DNA of 36,482 bases from Deltaproteobacteria bacterium (GTDB lineage Bacteria > Desulfobacterota > GWC2-55-46 > JAJCZF01): positions 1-36,482 of the forward strand of contig JAJCZF010000069.1 in the NCBI GenBank assembly GCA_029262535.1, read 5' to 3'. The notes beneath the pieces were generated by a model, which had not been told where the DNA came from, ran no database searches, and worked only from the letters and a program-made list of their open reading frames with translations. Below, piece after piece: positions 26,406 through 35,854 of this stretch (positions are counted from its first letter, which is position 1; every line of letters begins with the position of its first letter). The translations under genes were made by a program, and so were the position numbers.

Positions 26406-27518
26406 TTGAAGAATTATAATGTAACAGTACTGGCGGGCGACGGCATAGGTCCTGAGATAATGGCCGAGGCCGTTAAGGTCCTCTCCTATATAGGAGAAAA
26501 ACACGATACGGGTTTTACTCTTACAGACGGTCTTTGCGGAGGTGTTTCAATAGACGAACATGGTAAGCCGCTTACGGACGAGGTGCTCGATCTCGCCCTT
26601 AATGCCGACGCCGTTCTGCTTGGCGCGGTAGGCGGCCCCAAGTGGGAGGCGATGGACTATTCCATCCGCCCCGAACGCGCCTTGCTTGCCCTTAGAAAAG
26701 AGCTTGCTCTATTCGCAAATCTCCGTCCGGCAAAGATATATAAACCCCTGATGAATGCCTCTTCCTTAAAGCCGGAGGTGCTCGAAGGTGTGGACGTGAT
26801 GGTCGTGCGCGAGCTGACAGGCGGCATATATTTCGGCGGCCCGCGCGGTGTCGAGACACTTGCAGACGGTACTAAGAAGGGCACGAATACCTTAGTATAT
26901 ACTACGCCTGAGATAGACCGCATAGCTCGCGCGGCCTTTGAGATAGCCATGAAACGCGGCAGGAAGCTCATGTCGATAGACAAGGCCAACGTGCTGGAGT
27001 GTACCGAACTATGGCGCGAAGTGGTTATAGAGGTCTCAAATGACTATCCCGACGTGGAGCTATTGCATATGTATGTGGACAACTGCGCAATGCAGCTCAT
27101 CCGCGACCCGCGCCAGTTCGATGTTATCGTTACCGGTAATATGTTCGGAGATATCCTTTCGGATGAAGCCGCCATGCTGACCGGTTCAATCGGTATGCTC
27201 GCGTCCGCTAGCCTCGGAGCAAAGGGAGCCATAGAGGGGCTTAACCACGAGAACGGGCGCGCCATGTACGAACCTATCCACGGCAGCGCACCGGACATAG
27301 CAGGCACTGGAAAGGCCAACCCTATAGCTACGATACTTTCGGTCGCCATGATGCTTCGTTATTCTTTCGACATGACCGAAGCTGCCGACGAGATAGAGGC
27401 AGCCATAGAGCGAGTGCTCGACAAAGGCCTGCGTACCGCCGACATAGCGGGCGAGGGCGAGACCGCTATCTCATGCACAGAGATGGGCGAGGCGGTGCTT
27501 GCCGAACTACGAGCCTAG
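26406..27518 (+). CDS. leuB: 3-isopropylmalate dehydrogenase
   Basis: LeuB oxidatively decarboxylates 3-isopropylmalate with NAD+ to 2-ketoisocaproate, the last specific step before transamination to leucine. The N-terminal [11 protein letters not shown], the substrate-binding [13 protein letters not shown] and the metal-binding [14 protein letters not shown] segment are all present. [16 protein letters not shown] near 300 is the NAD-binding region. Length is 370 residues. The start is TTG 26406, giving [13 protein letters not shown], with GGTGGAGA upstream; no ATG suits. A strong terminator follows 22 bases after the stop. Confidence 0.97.
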   Translation: MKNYNVTVLAGDGIGPEIMAEAVKVLSYIGEKHDTGFTLTDGLCGGVSIDEHGKPLTDEVLDLALNADAVLLGAVGGPKWEAMDYSIRPERALLALRKELALFANLRPAKIYKPLMNASSLKPEVLEGVDVMVVRELTGGIYFGGPRGVETLADGTKKGTNTLVYTTPEIDRIARAAFEIAMKRGRKLMSIDKANVLECTELWREVVIEVSNDYPDVELLHMYVDNCAMQLIRDPRQFDVIVTGNMFGDILSDEAAMLTGSIGMLASASLGAKGAIEGLNHENGRAMYEPIHGSAPDIAGTGKANPIATILSVAMMLRYSFDMTEAADEIEAAIERVLDKGLRTADIAGEGETAISCTEMGEAVLAELRA

Positions 27519-27540
27519 ATAGAAAAGTTTTGATTTATAA

Positions 27541-27577
27541 GGGCTGGGCTATCAACGCATAGCCCGGCCCTTTTTTT
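27541..27577 (+). terminator. Intrinsic terminator after leuB
   Basis: GGGCTGGGCTAT (27541-27552) pairs with ATAGCCCGGCCC (27559-27570) over 12 bases with one G-U pair and a 6-base loop, followed by seven T. It ends the ilv/leu block. Confidence 0.93.
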
Positions 27578-27634
27578 ACTAAGGAAACTCAGATTTTCCC
27601 TTATCAAGTCATCTTGACTTAGGAGACCTAATTG

Positions 27635-28654
27635 ATGAAAGAAAAATTCAATATAGCCGTAGTCGGCGCGACCGGTATGGTCGGGCAGGAGATCTTAAAG
27701 ATACTCGAAGAACGTAAATTTCCGGTAGGGGAGGTAAAGGCGCTCGCAAGCGAACGCAGTGTCGGTAAGACAGTTGACTTTAAAGGCGCGGAGCTTACCG
27801 TTACCGACCTCGCTGAAGAGTCTTTTAAAGATATCGATATAGCTCTTTTTTCACCCGGCTCAAGTGTCTCGAAGATACATGCGCCGAGGGCCGCGGCCGC
27901 GGGTTGTATTGTCATTGACAATACGAGCGAATTTCGCATGGACCCGGACGTGCCACTCGTCGTCCCGGAGGTCAACCCCGATGCGATAGGCGACTATGAG
28001 ATAAAAAATATTATAGCCAACCCAAACTGTTCGACCATACAGATGGTCGTTGCCCTAAAACCTATACATGATCGCTACGGAATTAAACGCGTAGTAGTCT
28101 CGACCTATCAGGCCGTATCGGGCGCGGGCAAGGGCGGCATCGATGAATTATCGGATCAGGTTCGCGCCCTCTTCAATATGAAGAGCTCTGAGTGTCGCGC
28201 ATTCCCGCATACCATCGCATTTAACTGCCTTCCTCATATAGACCTATTCGGTGAGAACGGTTATACCAAGGAAGAGATGAAGATGGTCAACGAGACGCGT
28301 AAGATTCTCGGCGACGATACTATCCGTCTCACGGCGACCGCCGTGCGCGTGCCGGTATTTACCTCTCACTCGGAGTCTATTAATATCGAGACCGACGCGC
28401 CTATAGAGCCTGCCGACGTGCGTGAGCTTCTCGCTGCATCGCCCGGCATTACCGTGCTCGACGATCCGGCGGAGCTCGACTATCCTATGGCGATAGATTG
28501 CGCCGAAGAAGACGATGTATATATAGGCAGGATCAGGCGCGACGAAAGTGTCGATAACGGAATTAATATGTGGGTAGTCTCGGACAATCTTCGTAAGGGC
28601 GCGGCCCTTAACGCCGTTCAGATCGCCGAACTTCTTATAAGAGATTACCTCTAA
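27635..28654 (+). CDS. asd: Aspartate-semialdehyde dehydrogenase
   Basis: Asd reduces aspartyl phosphate to aspartate semialdehyde with NADPH, feeding lysine, diaminopimelate, threonine and methionine synthesis. The NADPH motif is VVGATGMVGQE (about 9-19). The catalytic Cys is C132 (NPNCSTIQ) and the catalytic His H245 (FTSHSES). Length is 339 residues. ATG 27635 has AGGAG (27621-27625) 9 bases upstream; the adjoining TTG 27632 is less well placed. It follows the leuB terminator, so it probably has its own promoter, which I cannot locate. truA is 8 bases downstream. Confidence 0.97.
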   Translation: MKEKFNIAVVGATGMVGQEILKILEERKFPVGEVKALASERSVGKTVDFKGAELTVTDLAEESFKDIDIALFSPGSSVSKIHAPRAAAAGCIVIDNTSEFRMDPDVPLVVPEVNPDAIGDYEIKNIIANPNCSTIQMVVALKPIHDRYGIKRVVVSTYQAVSGAGKGGIDELSDQVRALFNMKSSECRAFPHTIAFNCLPHIDLFGENGYTKEEMKMVNETRKILGDDTIRLTATAVRVPVFTSHSESINIETDAPIEPADVRELLAASPGITVLDDPAELDYPMAIDCAEEDDVYIGRIRRDESVDNGINMWVVSDNLRKGAALNAVQIAELLIRDYL

Positions 28655-28662
28655 TATAGTCG

Positions 28663-29403
28663 ATGAGGAAGATTAAGCTAGTAATTGAATATGACGGCAC
28701 GGCCTATGCCGGATGGCAGATTCAGTCTGTCGCGCCGACTGTTCAGGGCGTGCTCAATGAGGCCCTTCGCAAGTTGACCGGCGAGGCAGAGCTAAAGGTG
28801 CGCGGCGCGTCTCGCACCGACGCCGGTGTTCACGCGCTAGGGCAGGTGGCCGATTTCCAGACCTCCTCGACCATACCGGGCAAAAGTTTTGCAATGGCCG
28901 TTAAGAGGCACCTGCCTGACGATATAGCGGTGATCAGCTCTGAAGAGGTTGATGCGGACTTTGGAGCGAGACACAACTCTGTCGGTAAGGAATACCGCTA
29001 CCTGATAGTTAACAGGGGGCCGCGAAGCGCTCTTGAACGGGAGCGGGCCTGGCACGTACCTGTGCGGCTCGATATCGAAGCCATGCAGTCTGCGGCGAAT
29101 ATGCTGGTTGGTGAAAAGGACTTTACCTCCTTTTGCGCCGCCGAGAGCGACGCGGAACATTTTGTACGCGAGATAACCTCCGTGGATGTCGAGCGCCGTG
29201 GCGAAATCGTAGAGATCACGGTAAAGGGCACGGCATTCCTGAGGCATATGGTGCGTATTATGGTAGGGCTTTTAGAACGCGTTGGCACGGGCAAGGTATC
29301 GCCCTCCGAGGTTGAGGCGATAGTGGAGGCCAGAGAACGCGACCCCGCCCTGATGACCGCGCCGCCGCAGGGCCTTTACCTTGTAAAAGTCCTGTACAAG
29401 TGA
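28663..29403 (+). CDS. truA: tRNA pseudouridine(38-40) synthase TruA
   Basis: TruA isomerises uridine to pseudouridine at positions 38, 39 and 40 of tRNA anticodon stems. The catalytic aspartate is D53 in SRTDAGVHALGQ. The N-terminal EYDGTAYAGWQ and the C-terminal FLRHMVRIMVG helix are family hallmarks. The 246-residue length is normal. ATG 28663 follows asd by 8 bases with no strong ribosome site, suggesting coupled translation. A tRNA gene lies 54 bases downstream. Confidence 0.97.
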   Translation: MRKIKLVIEYDGTAYAGWQIQSVAPTVQGVLNEALRKLTGEAELKVRGASRTDAGVHALGQVADFQTSSTIPGKSFAMAVKRHLPDDIAVISSEEVDADFGARHNSVGKEYRYLIVNRGPRSALERERAWHVPVRLDIEAMQSAANMLVGEKDFTSFCAAESDAEHFVREITSVDVERRGEIVEITVKGTAFLRHMVRIMVGLLERVGTGKVSPSEVEAIVEARERDPALMTAPPQGLYLVKVLYK

Positions 29404-29414
29404 TCACAGACTGC

Positions 29415-29443
29415 TTGATTCATATCGCTTAAATACGTATAAT
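29415..29443 (+). promoter_or_regulatory. Promoter of tRNA-Ala
   Basis: TTGATT (29415-29420) and a perfect TATAAT (29438-29443) have a 17-base spacer. The expected start near 29450 is about 8 bases before the mature tRNA. Confidence 0.8.
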
Positions 29444-29457
29444 ATAAATTCGAACAC

Positions 29458-29533
29458 GGGGGGTTAGCTCAGCTGGGAGAGCATCTGGTTCGCAATCAGA
29501 AGGTCGAGGGTTCGACCCCCTTACCCTCCACCA
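29458..29533 (+). tRNA. tRNA-Ala (anticodon CGC)
   Basis: All four stems fold. The acceptor is GGGGGGT (29458-29464) with ACCCTCC (29523-29529), the D stem GCTC/GAGC, and the anticodon stem TCTGG/TCAGA with loop TTCGCAA. The anticodon CGC (29491-29493) reads GCG. The T arm is GAGGG/CCCTT with loop TTCGACC. The G3-U70 pair, the alanine identity element, is present. CCA is encoded (29531-29533). Confidence 0.96.
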
Positions 29534-29545
29534 AATAAAATTAAG

Positions 29546-29575
29546 GCCCTCGGCTTAAAGCCGAGGGCTTTTTTT
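29546..29575 (+). terminator. Intrinsic terminator of tRNA-Ala
   Basis: GCCCTCGGC (29546-29554) pairs with GCCGAGGGC (29560-29568) around TTAAA, with seven T following. Confidence 0.95.
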
Positions 29576-29856
29576 ATTTCTTAAACGTTCTACTATTTCC
29601 ACTAGGTTTTGCTAGCAAATTGTATCACGAAGCGACGATTCGGGCTATTTTTATATCAAGTTAATGGGAGAGCAATGATTTCGCGACTGAATTGTTGATA
29701 GAAAGTAGTCTTATACGTAAGTCGTCAAATTATCAAACCCGGTTTTTGCAAATAATTGAAATATTCATGCCAGCGTTCACTTATAATTAGAACTTTGTAT
29801 TCCGTATTCAGAATGACTTGTGATATACTACTCATTGATCTTGTAATAGTTTTTCT

Positions 29857-29877
29857 TGAAAACTTCGCTAGTTTTCA
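29857..29877. promoter_or_regulatory. Inverted repeat upstream of the histidine kinase
   Basis: TGAAAAC (29857-29863) and GTTTTCA (29871-29877) are perfect 7-bp arms separated by 7 bases, 68 bases before the kinase start. It may be a regulator site or a small hairpin. The rest of the 29576-29944 gap is A/T rich with no gene or clear promoter that I can support. Confidence 0.35.
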
Positions 29878-29944
29878 CCTATGAGCGTCCGCTATTTTGT
29901 AAGTACGACTCTAGTTATACCTTATTATCTTGTGAGGTCTCAGG

Positions 29945-32900
29945 GTGCACACGGAATGCTTAAAGAATACCGATTCGTCTCAGGAGAAACCGCTAAACAA
30001 TAACTGGGTGGTTCTCGGCGCCTTATTATTGATTGCCGTTACGCTCATATCTTGGCAGGCCCTTGCCTGGATAAACGAGCAGACGAAGCGCGACCTTGAG
30101 GATTCTCTCCAGACCATACTCAATGCAACCCACACCTCCATAGACCTCTGGGCCAATGAGATGGAGCACGATGCCCGTGCCCTGGCGCAAAGGCCCGACA
30201 TCATCCTCCATATCAAGACCCTCCTCTCCGTTGACCGCGAGAAGGATGCGCTCAGGGATAGTTCCGCGCAAAAGAGACTCAGAGGGCTGATCGGCCCTTA
30301 CCTCGACATACATGGGCATAAAGGCTTCTTTGTCATCTCTCCGGATAAGTTCAACCTGGGTTCGATGCGCGATGAAAACCTTGGCTGGTCCAACCTCCTG
30401 GTGGAATACGGCGACCATCTTGATAATATACTCAAGGGGAAGCCCCGGCTGGTTCTGCCCCTGCGCTCGGACGTCCCGCTACCGGGTCGCTCTGGAGATC
30501 TTGAAGGCGGTGAGCCCACGATGTTTATCGGGGTTCCGGTCTATGACGACGGTAAGGTTATAGCCGCATTCACCATCAGGATGGATCCGACTCAAGAATT
30601 CACCCGTATTGCCCAGATAGCGTGGCCTGGTGAGAGCGGGGATACCTACGCATTCAACAGGAGCGGGAGGCTGATCAGCGAGAGCCGGTTCGACGCGCAA
30701 CTCCGCGAGTTGGGCATTATTAAGGAGAGCGAACGGGGGATACTCTCCGTTACCCTGCGCGACCCCGGAGGCAATATGCTCAAGGGCTTCCGTCCGACCG
30801 CGGAGCGATGGGATTTGCCACTTACGAAGATGGCCGAAGATGCTATCTCGGGCAGAGACGGCATCAACGTGGACGGATACCGCGACTACCGGGGCGTGCC
30901 GGTGGTAGGCGCATGGCTCTGGAACGATAAGTACAACTTCGGCCTGGCCTACGAGATGGATGTCACTGAGGCATACCGGACCTACTTCGCCATACGCAAT
31001 ATCGTTATATCGGCCCTGTGCGTGATCATCGGCCTCTTTCTTGCCATCTATCTGCTTATCATTAGGAACAACCGGCGGCTCCATTCTGAGATAATCGAAC
31101 GCAAGCAGGCGGAGGAGTGCCTTGCCAATGCGCTGGAAGACGTGAAAAAGATACAGCATGTGACCGAGGTACTGGAAGAGTCCAAGGCGGACCTGGAAGT
31201 TACGCTCACCGAAGAGACCCGTGTCAGGAGCGAGCTGGCCGCCGAGAGAGAGAGGCTCTTTTCCATACTGGATTCTTTCCCCGGGTTTGTATATCTACAG
31301 GAGCGGGATTATAAGATAAGGTTTGCAAACCGCCGCTTCATTGAAGAATACGGTGAGCCCGGGGACAGGCTCTGCCATAAGGTCATGTGGGACCGGGATG
31401 AGCCGTGTGAGGAGTGCCAAACCTTTCGTGTCTTCGATACAAAGGAACCTCTTGTTTGGGAATCGAATCATCTTTCGACCGGTCGCTTTTATGAGGTATA
31501 CGACTACCCATTTGTAGACAGCGATGGAACTTTTCTCGTGCTGGAGATGAGTTTCGACATCACCGAGCGAAAGAGCGCCGAGGAAGCGCTTCGTACCAGT
31601 GAAGAGAGGCTTCGCTCTTTAACCAACGCGACATTCGAAGGTATAGCCTTCATAAGAGAAGGCTTGATTGTAGATTGCAACAGGCAGCTTGCCGAGATCC
31701 TGGGATACCAGCATTACGAACTGCTCGGAATCGAAGGTACGAAACTGGTGCACTCGGGTGACAGGGAACTCGTACGAGACAGGATGGTATCGCAAGATGA
31801 AGAGCCGTATGAGTTCAGGATGCTCTGTAAAGACGGCTCCATAAAGTTCGTTGAAGCGCATGCGCAGATGATGTCGATCAAGGATGAGAGGCTAAGGGTC
31901 ACCGCGGTCAGGGACATCACCGACCGAAAGCAGGCGGAAGATACATTAAGGGAGAGCGAAGAGAGGTACCGTCACCTCTTTAACAGCGGCGAAGACTCCG
32001 TCTTCGTCCACTGCCTTACTGAAGATGGGCAGCCCGGTAAGTTTATCGAGGTGAATGACGTCGCATGCGAGAGGTACGGCTATACGAGAGAAGAGCTTCT
32101 CGATATGACGATCTTCGATATAAACGATTTCGATGATGCCGGCCTTGATATCCCTACATTCTTGCTGGAGTTTTTTATTAAAAGGCATGCCCTTGTCGAG
32201 TCGCTTCATGTGGCGAAGGACGGCAGGCGCATCCCGGTCGAGGTCAATGCGCACCTCTTTGATTTTAAGGGTAAACCTACCATCTTATCTATTATCCGCG
32301 ACATCACCGACCGAAAGCGCGCCGAGGAAGAGATAGAGGCCTCGCAGAAGATGCTTTGGACGGTCCTTGACACCATTCCGGTATATGTCTACTGGAAAGA
32401 CCTGAATCTGAGGTACCTCGGTTGCAACGCTCTCTTTGCAAAGGGGACGGGCTTCGACTCTCCGAATGAGGTCGTTGGAAAGGTCGACTACCAGATGTCG
32501 TGGAGCGACATGGCGGACGACTTCAGGAGAACCGATCTGGAGGTGATGGAGGCAGGCGAGGCACGGATCAACTTTGAGGAGACCTACTGCGACGCCGACG
32601 GGATCTCCAGCACTATTCGCAAGAGCAAGATACCGCTTCGCGACCGGAACGGCAAGATCTTCGGCGTGCTCGGTATCGATGAGGATATCACAGAGCGAAA
32701 GCGCGCCGAGGAGGCCTTAAAAGAGAGCGGGAAGAGGTATAAAGAGGCCCAGCGTATCGCAGGGCTGGGACACTGGAGCCTTGATCTGATCAAGAACGAA
32801 TTGAAATGGTCGGAAGAGGTCTACCGCATCTTCGATGTGGACCCGGAAGAATTCCGCTTTACTTACGAGGCATTTATAAACCTGGTCCATCCCGACGACA

Positions 32901-35830
32901 GAAAAATCATAGACAAGGCATATACGGACTCGCTGAGAAAGAAGACGCCATATGACATCACTCACCGCCTGCTGATGAAAGACGGCACCATAAAATATGT
33001 TCATGAAAGGTGCGAAACCATCTTTGACGCGAACGGGAAGCCGTCGGCCTCGATAGGCACGGTTCAGAATATCACCGAACAGGTGCACGCCGAGGAGGCA
33101 CTCCGGGAGAGCAGAGAGAGGCTCCTGACCGCTCAGCGCATAGCGCGGATGGGCTTTATTGACTGGAACATTAAGACGAACGAGGTCTACTGGTCGGACG
33201 AAACCTATGCCCTCTACGGCATAGATTCCGAAAAACAGAAGGCCGACCTGGATCTCATGATAGGGCTGGTGCACCCGGACGACCGTGACTATGTTAAAGA
33301 GAACATCTATATGGCTCTAAAAGGTAAAAAGGATTATGACATAGTCTATCGAAATATCCATCCTGACGGTAAGGTTATCTGGCTACACGCTCAGGCCGAA
33401 CTGGTCAGGGATGATAAGGGGGAGCCGGAATCGTTCCTTGGTTCCGTGGTCGATATTACGGAGTTAAAAGAGGCGGAGGAGGAGCGTAAAAAGAGTGAGC
33501 TGGAGTATCATTCGCTCTTTGAAAATATGCTCGATGGTTTTTCATATTGTAAAATGATCTACGATGAAGACGGCAAAGCGGTGGATTTCGTCTATCTGGA
33601 GGTAAACGACTCCTTTGCGCACCTCACGGGGCTTGAGGTAGAGGAGGTGCTAGGTAAGAGGGTCACCGAGGTGATACCCACCATCAAGGAGGAGAATCCG
33701 GAGCTTTTTGATATATACGGCGGCGTTGCATCGACGGGGAAGGAGACCAGGTTCGTTATCCATGTCAAGCCACTGCATATATGGCTTGATATCTCGGTAT
33801 ACTGTCCGAGGAAGGGATACTTCGTTGCGGTCTTCGACAACATTACGGACCGTATGTACGCCGAGGAGGAGTTAAGAGAGAGCGAGGAGAGATATAGAAG
33901 TCTCTTTGAAAACGAGTCTGACGCCGTTTTGATATTCGATGCCGAGACACTCAGGTTTGAGGACGCCAACAGGGCGGCCCAGACCCTTTTCGGTTACAGT
34001 AAGGAAAAATTCCTCGGGTTTACACCGCTTGATATCTCCGCCGAGAAAGAAAAGACGGCCGATGCCGTAAACGGGGTTATTGCAGAAGAGTCCGGGAGCG
34101 ACTATATTCCCCTACGTTATTTTCAGAAGAAGGACGGAACCGTCTTCCCTGGAGAGGTCTGCGCCGGCTCATTCATCTTCGGGGGACGCAAAAAGATAAT
34201 CGGCGCGGTTCGCGACATTACCGAACGGAAGCACGCAGAGGAGGCTTTTGCATGGGATGCGTCGGTCAATGCCGTGCTGGCTGAAATCTCGGGAGCCATC
34301 CTCTCCGGCGAGACCATGTCGATACAAGGGATATCGGAACTTCTGCTCAAAAAGGCGCAAGAGCTTACCCACAGCAGATTCGGTTTCGTCGGCTATATAG
34401 ACCAGAAGACGGGCCATATGTTCTGTCCCGCCATCTCCAGGGAGGCATGGGCGAAGTGTGAGATGGAAGACAAGACCAAGGGGTTTGACAGGTTCGGAGG
34501 TCTATTCGGCTGGGTCATAGATAACAGGAAGGCCCTGCTGGTGAACGAGCCGAAAGAAGACCCTCGTTCCGTCGGTGTCCCGAAGGGGCACGTCCCAATA
34601 GAGAAATTTCTCTCGGTGCCGGCCCTTGCCGGGGAGAGGCTGCTCGGCCAGATTGCTCTGGCCAACCCCGACCGCGACTATACGGAGCGCGATCTTGCCT
34701 TTGTCCAGCGGCTGGCTGATCTCTATGCGATGGCCGTCGAGCGTATGCTGGTAAGAGAAGGTCTTCAAGATCAGTTGAGGTTCCTCGAGACCCTCATGGA
34801 TACCATACCCAGCCCTATATTTTATAAGGATATCGACGGAAAATATATAGGGTGTAACAGGGCCTTTGAGATCTCTTCGGGCTTCACAAAGGAAGAACTG
34901 GCCGCCAAGACCGTTTATGACGTGGCGCCGAAGGAACTCTCTGAAGAGTATTACGAGAAGGACGTCGCCCTCTTCAAAAATCCGGGGGTGCAGCTCTACG
35001 AGTCCAGTAATCGATACGCCGATGGTACGCTTCATGAAGTAATCGTAAACAAGGCCACATATACCCGCGCCGACGGCACTCTGGCCGGCCTCGTCGGTGT
35101 CCTGACCGATATCACGAAGAGGAAGAAGGCCGAAAATGACCTCGAAGACCTTAACAAGGCGCTCCGCAGGCTCGTCGCCGAGATGACCTCTCTTGAGGAG
35201 AGGGAGAGGAAGTCCTTTTCCGAGACGCTTCATGAGGGCATAGGCCAGCACCTGGTGGCTATAAAGCTCGCCATCGGCGGCTGCCTGCAGACATGCGACG
35301 ACGAGACAAAGGAATTACTGGAAGAGATATCCACAATGGTTGACGATTCGATCAAGGTTACCCGTTCCATGACCGCGCAACTCTATCCGTCTTTCCTTGA
35401 TGACAGGCATTTTAACGAAGCCCTGATGTGGTATGCGAAGAGGGTGATGGGGGCGACGGGAATAGAGTTGTTCTTTGATATAGACGCCGAGACGAATTGT
35501 CTGACCGATGAGGAGAAGAAGACTGCATTTCGGATCATTCGTGAATGCTTCCAGAACACGACAAAGTATGCGCGGGCTTCAAGGTTCGATGTGCGATGCA
35601 AGGTCGATGAGTCCTCATTAATATTGACGATAAAGGACGACGGCAGGGGTTTTAACTATGACAAGATCAGTGAAAATATCGAACGTGGCCTTGGGCTGGT
35701 GCTCATGGGCGAATGGGCCAGGTCTGTCGATGGCCACCTTAAAATAAGAAGTCAACCCGGCAACGGTACTGAGGTCATTTTTGAAATGCCCTTTAAAGGA
35801 TCGGATATTGATACATCCATTACAGACTAA
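29945..35830 (+). CDS. Multi-PAS membrane sensor histidine kinase (HisKA_3 type)
   Basis: The 1961-residue kinase has a transmembrane helix at about 21-43, an outer sensor region of about 300 residues (dCache-like) and a second helix at about 350-374. A coiled linker then leads to eight PAS domains (about 436-549, 552-662, 672-791, 798-922, 927-1049, 1054-1172, 1184-1306 and 1312-1429). A GAF domain (about 1434-1604) and a ninth PAS (about 1607-1726) follow. Most PAS units end in DIT(D/E)RK or close variants. The transmitter has H1763 (LHEGIGQ), an N-box around N1871 in which the usual KHA reads KYA, and G boxes DDGRGF and GLGLVLMG. The first PAS carries a Cys-rich segment (CHKVMW, then CEEC). 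GTG 29945 follows GAGG by 7 bases. The next gene is its likely partner regulator. Confidence 0.94.
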   Translation: MHTECLKNTDSSQEKPLNNNWVVLGALLLIAVTLISWQALAWINEQTKRDLEDSLQTILNATHTSIDLWANEMEHDARALAQRPDIILHIKTLLSVDREKDALRDSSAQKRLRGLIGPYLDIHGHKGFFVISPDKFNLGSMRDENLGWSNLLVEYGDHLDNILKGKPRLVLPLRSDVPLPGRSGDLEGGEPTMFIGVPVYDDGKVIAAFTIRMDPTQEFTRIAQIAWPGESGDTYAFNRSGRLISESRFDAQLRELGIIKESERGILSVTLRDPGGNMLKGFRPTAERWDLPLTKMAEDAISGRDGINVDGYRDYRGVPVVGAWLWNDKYNFGLAYEMDVTEAYRTYFAIRNIVISALCVIIGLFLAIYLLIIRNNRRLHSEIIERKQAEECLANALEDVKKIQHVTEVLEESKADLEVTLTEETRVRSELAAERERLFSILDSFPGFVYLQERDYKIRFANRRFIEEYGEPGDRLCHKVMWDRDEPCEECQTFRVFDTKEPLVWESNHLSTGRFYEVYDYPFVDSDGTFLVLEMSFDITERKSAEEALRTSEERLRSLTNATFEGIAFIREGLIVDCNRQLAEILGYQHYELLGIEGTKLVHSGDRELVRDRMVSQDEEPYEFRMLCKDGSIKFVEAHAQMMSIKDERLRVTAVRDITDRKQAEDTLRESEERYRHLFNSGEDSVFVHCLTEDGQPGKFIEVNDVACERYGYTREELLDMTIFDINDFDDAGLDIPTFLLEFFIKRHALVESLHVAKDGRRIPVEVNAHLFDFKGKPTILSIIRDITDRKRAEEEIEASQKMLWTVLDTIPVYVYWKDLNLRYLGCNALFAKGTGFDSPNEVVGKVDYQMSWSDMADDFRRTDLEVMEAGEARINFEETYCDADGISSTIRKSKIPLRDRNGKIFGVLGIDEDITERKRAEEALKESGKRYKEAQRIAGLGHWSLDLIKNELKWSEEVYRIFDVDPEEFRFTYEAFINLVHPDDRKIIDKAYTDSLRKKTPYDITHRLLMKDGTIKYVHERCETIFDANGKPSASIGTVQNITEQVHAEEALRESRERLLTAQRIARMGFIDWNIKTNEVYWSDETYALYGIDSEKQKADLDLMIGLVHPDDRDYVKENIYMALKGKKDYDIVYRNIHPDGKVIWLHAQAELVRDDKGEPESFLGSVVDITELKEAEEERKKSELEYHSLFENMLDGFSYCKMIYDEDGKAVDFVYLEVNDSFAHLTGLEVEEVLGKRVTEVIPTIKEENPELFDIYGGVASTGKETRFVIHVKPLHIWLDISVYCPRKGYFVAVFDNITDRMYAEEELRESEERYRSLFENESDAVLIFDAETLRFEDANRAAQTLFGYSKEKFLGFTPLDISAEKEKTADAVNGVIAEESGSDYIPLRYFQKKDGTVFPGEVCAGSFIFGGRKKIIGAVRDITERKHAEEAFAWDASVNAVLAEISGAILSGETMSIQGISELLLKKAQELTHSRFGFVGYIDQKTGHMFCPAISREAWAKCEMEDKTKGFDRFGGLFGWVIDNRKALLVNEPKEDPRSVGVPKGHVPIEKFLSVPALAGERLLGQIALANPDRDYTERDLAFVQRLADLYAMAVERMLVREGLQDQLRFLETLMDTIPSPIFYKDIDGKYIGCNRAFEISSGFTKEELAAKTVYDVAPKELSEEYYEKDVALFKNPGVQLYESSNRYADGTLHEVIVNKATYTRADGTLAGLVGVLTDITKRKKAENDLEDLNKALRRLVAEMTSLEERERKSFSETLHEGIGQHLVAIKLAIGGCLQTCDDETKELLEEISTMVDDSIKVTRSMTAQLYPSFLDDRHFNEALMWYAKRVMGATGIELFFDIDAETNCLTDEEKKTAFRIIRECFQNTTKYARASRFDVRCKVDESSLILTIKDDGRGFNYDKISENIERGLGLVLMGEWARSVDGHLKIRSQPGNGTEVIFEMPFKGSDIDTSITD

Positions 35831-35854
35831 CACTTAAATGCAAGAGAGGACGCC

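Noticed and set aside
30479..31159. 226-codon open frame on the minus strand inside the kinase gene
   Set aside because: It is antisense to the Cache region and second membrane helix, with no ribosome site or domain.
34502..35251. 249-codon open frame on the minus strand inside the kinase gene
   Set aside because: It is antisense to clear GAF, PAS and HisKA_3 coding sequence and shows no family features.
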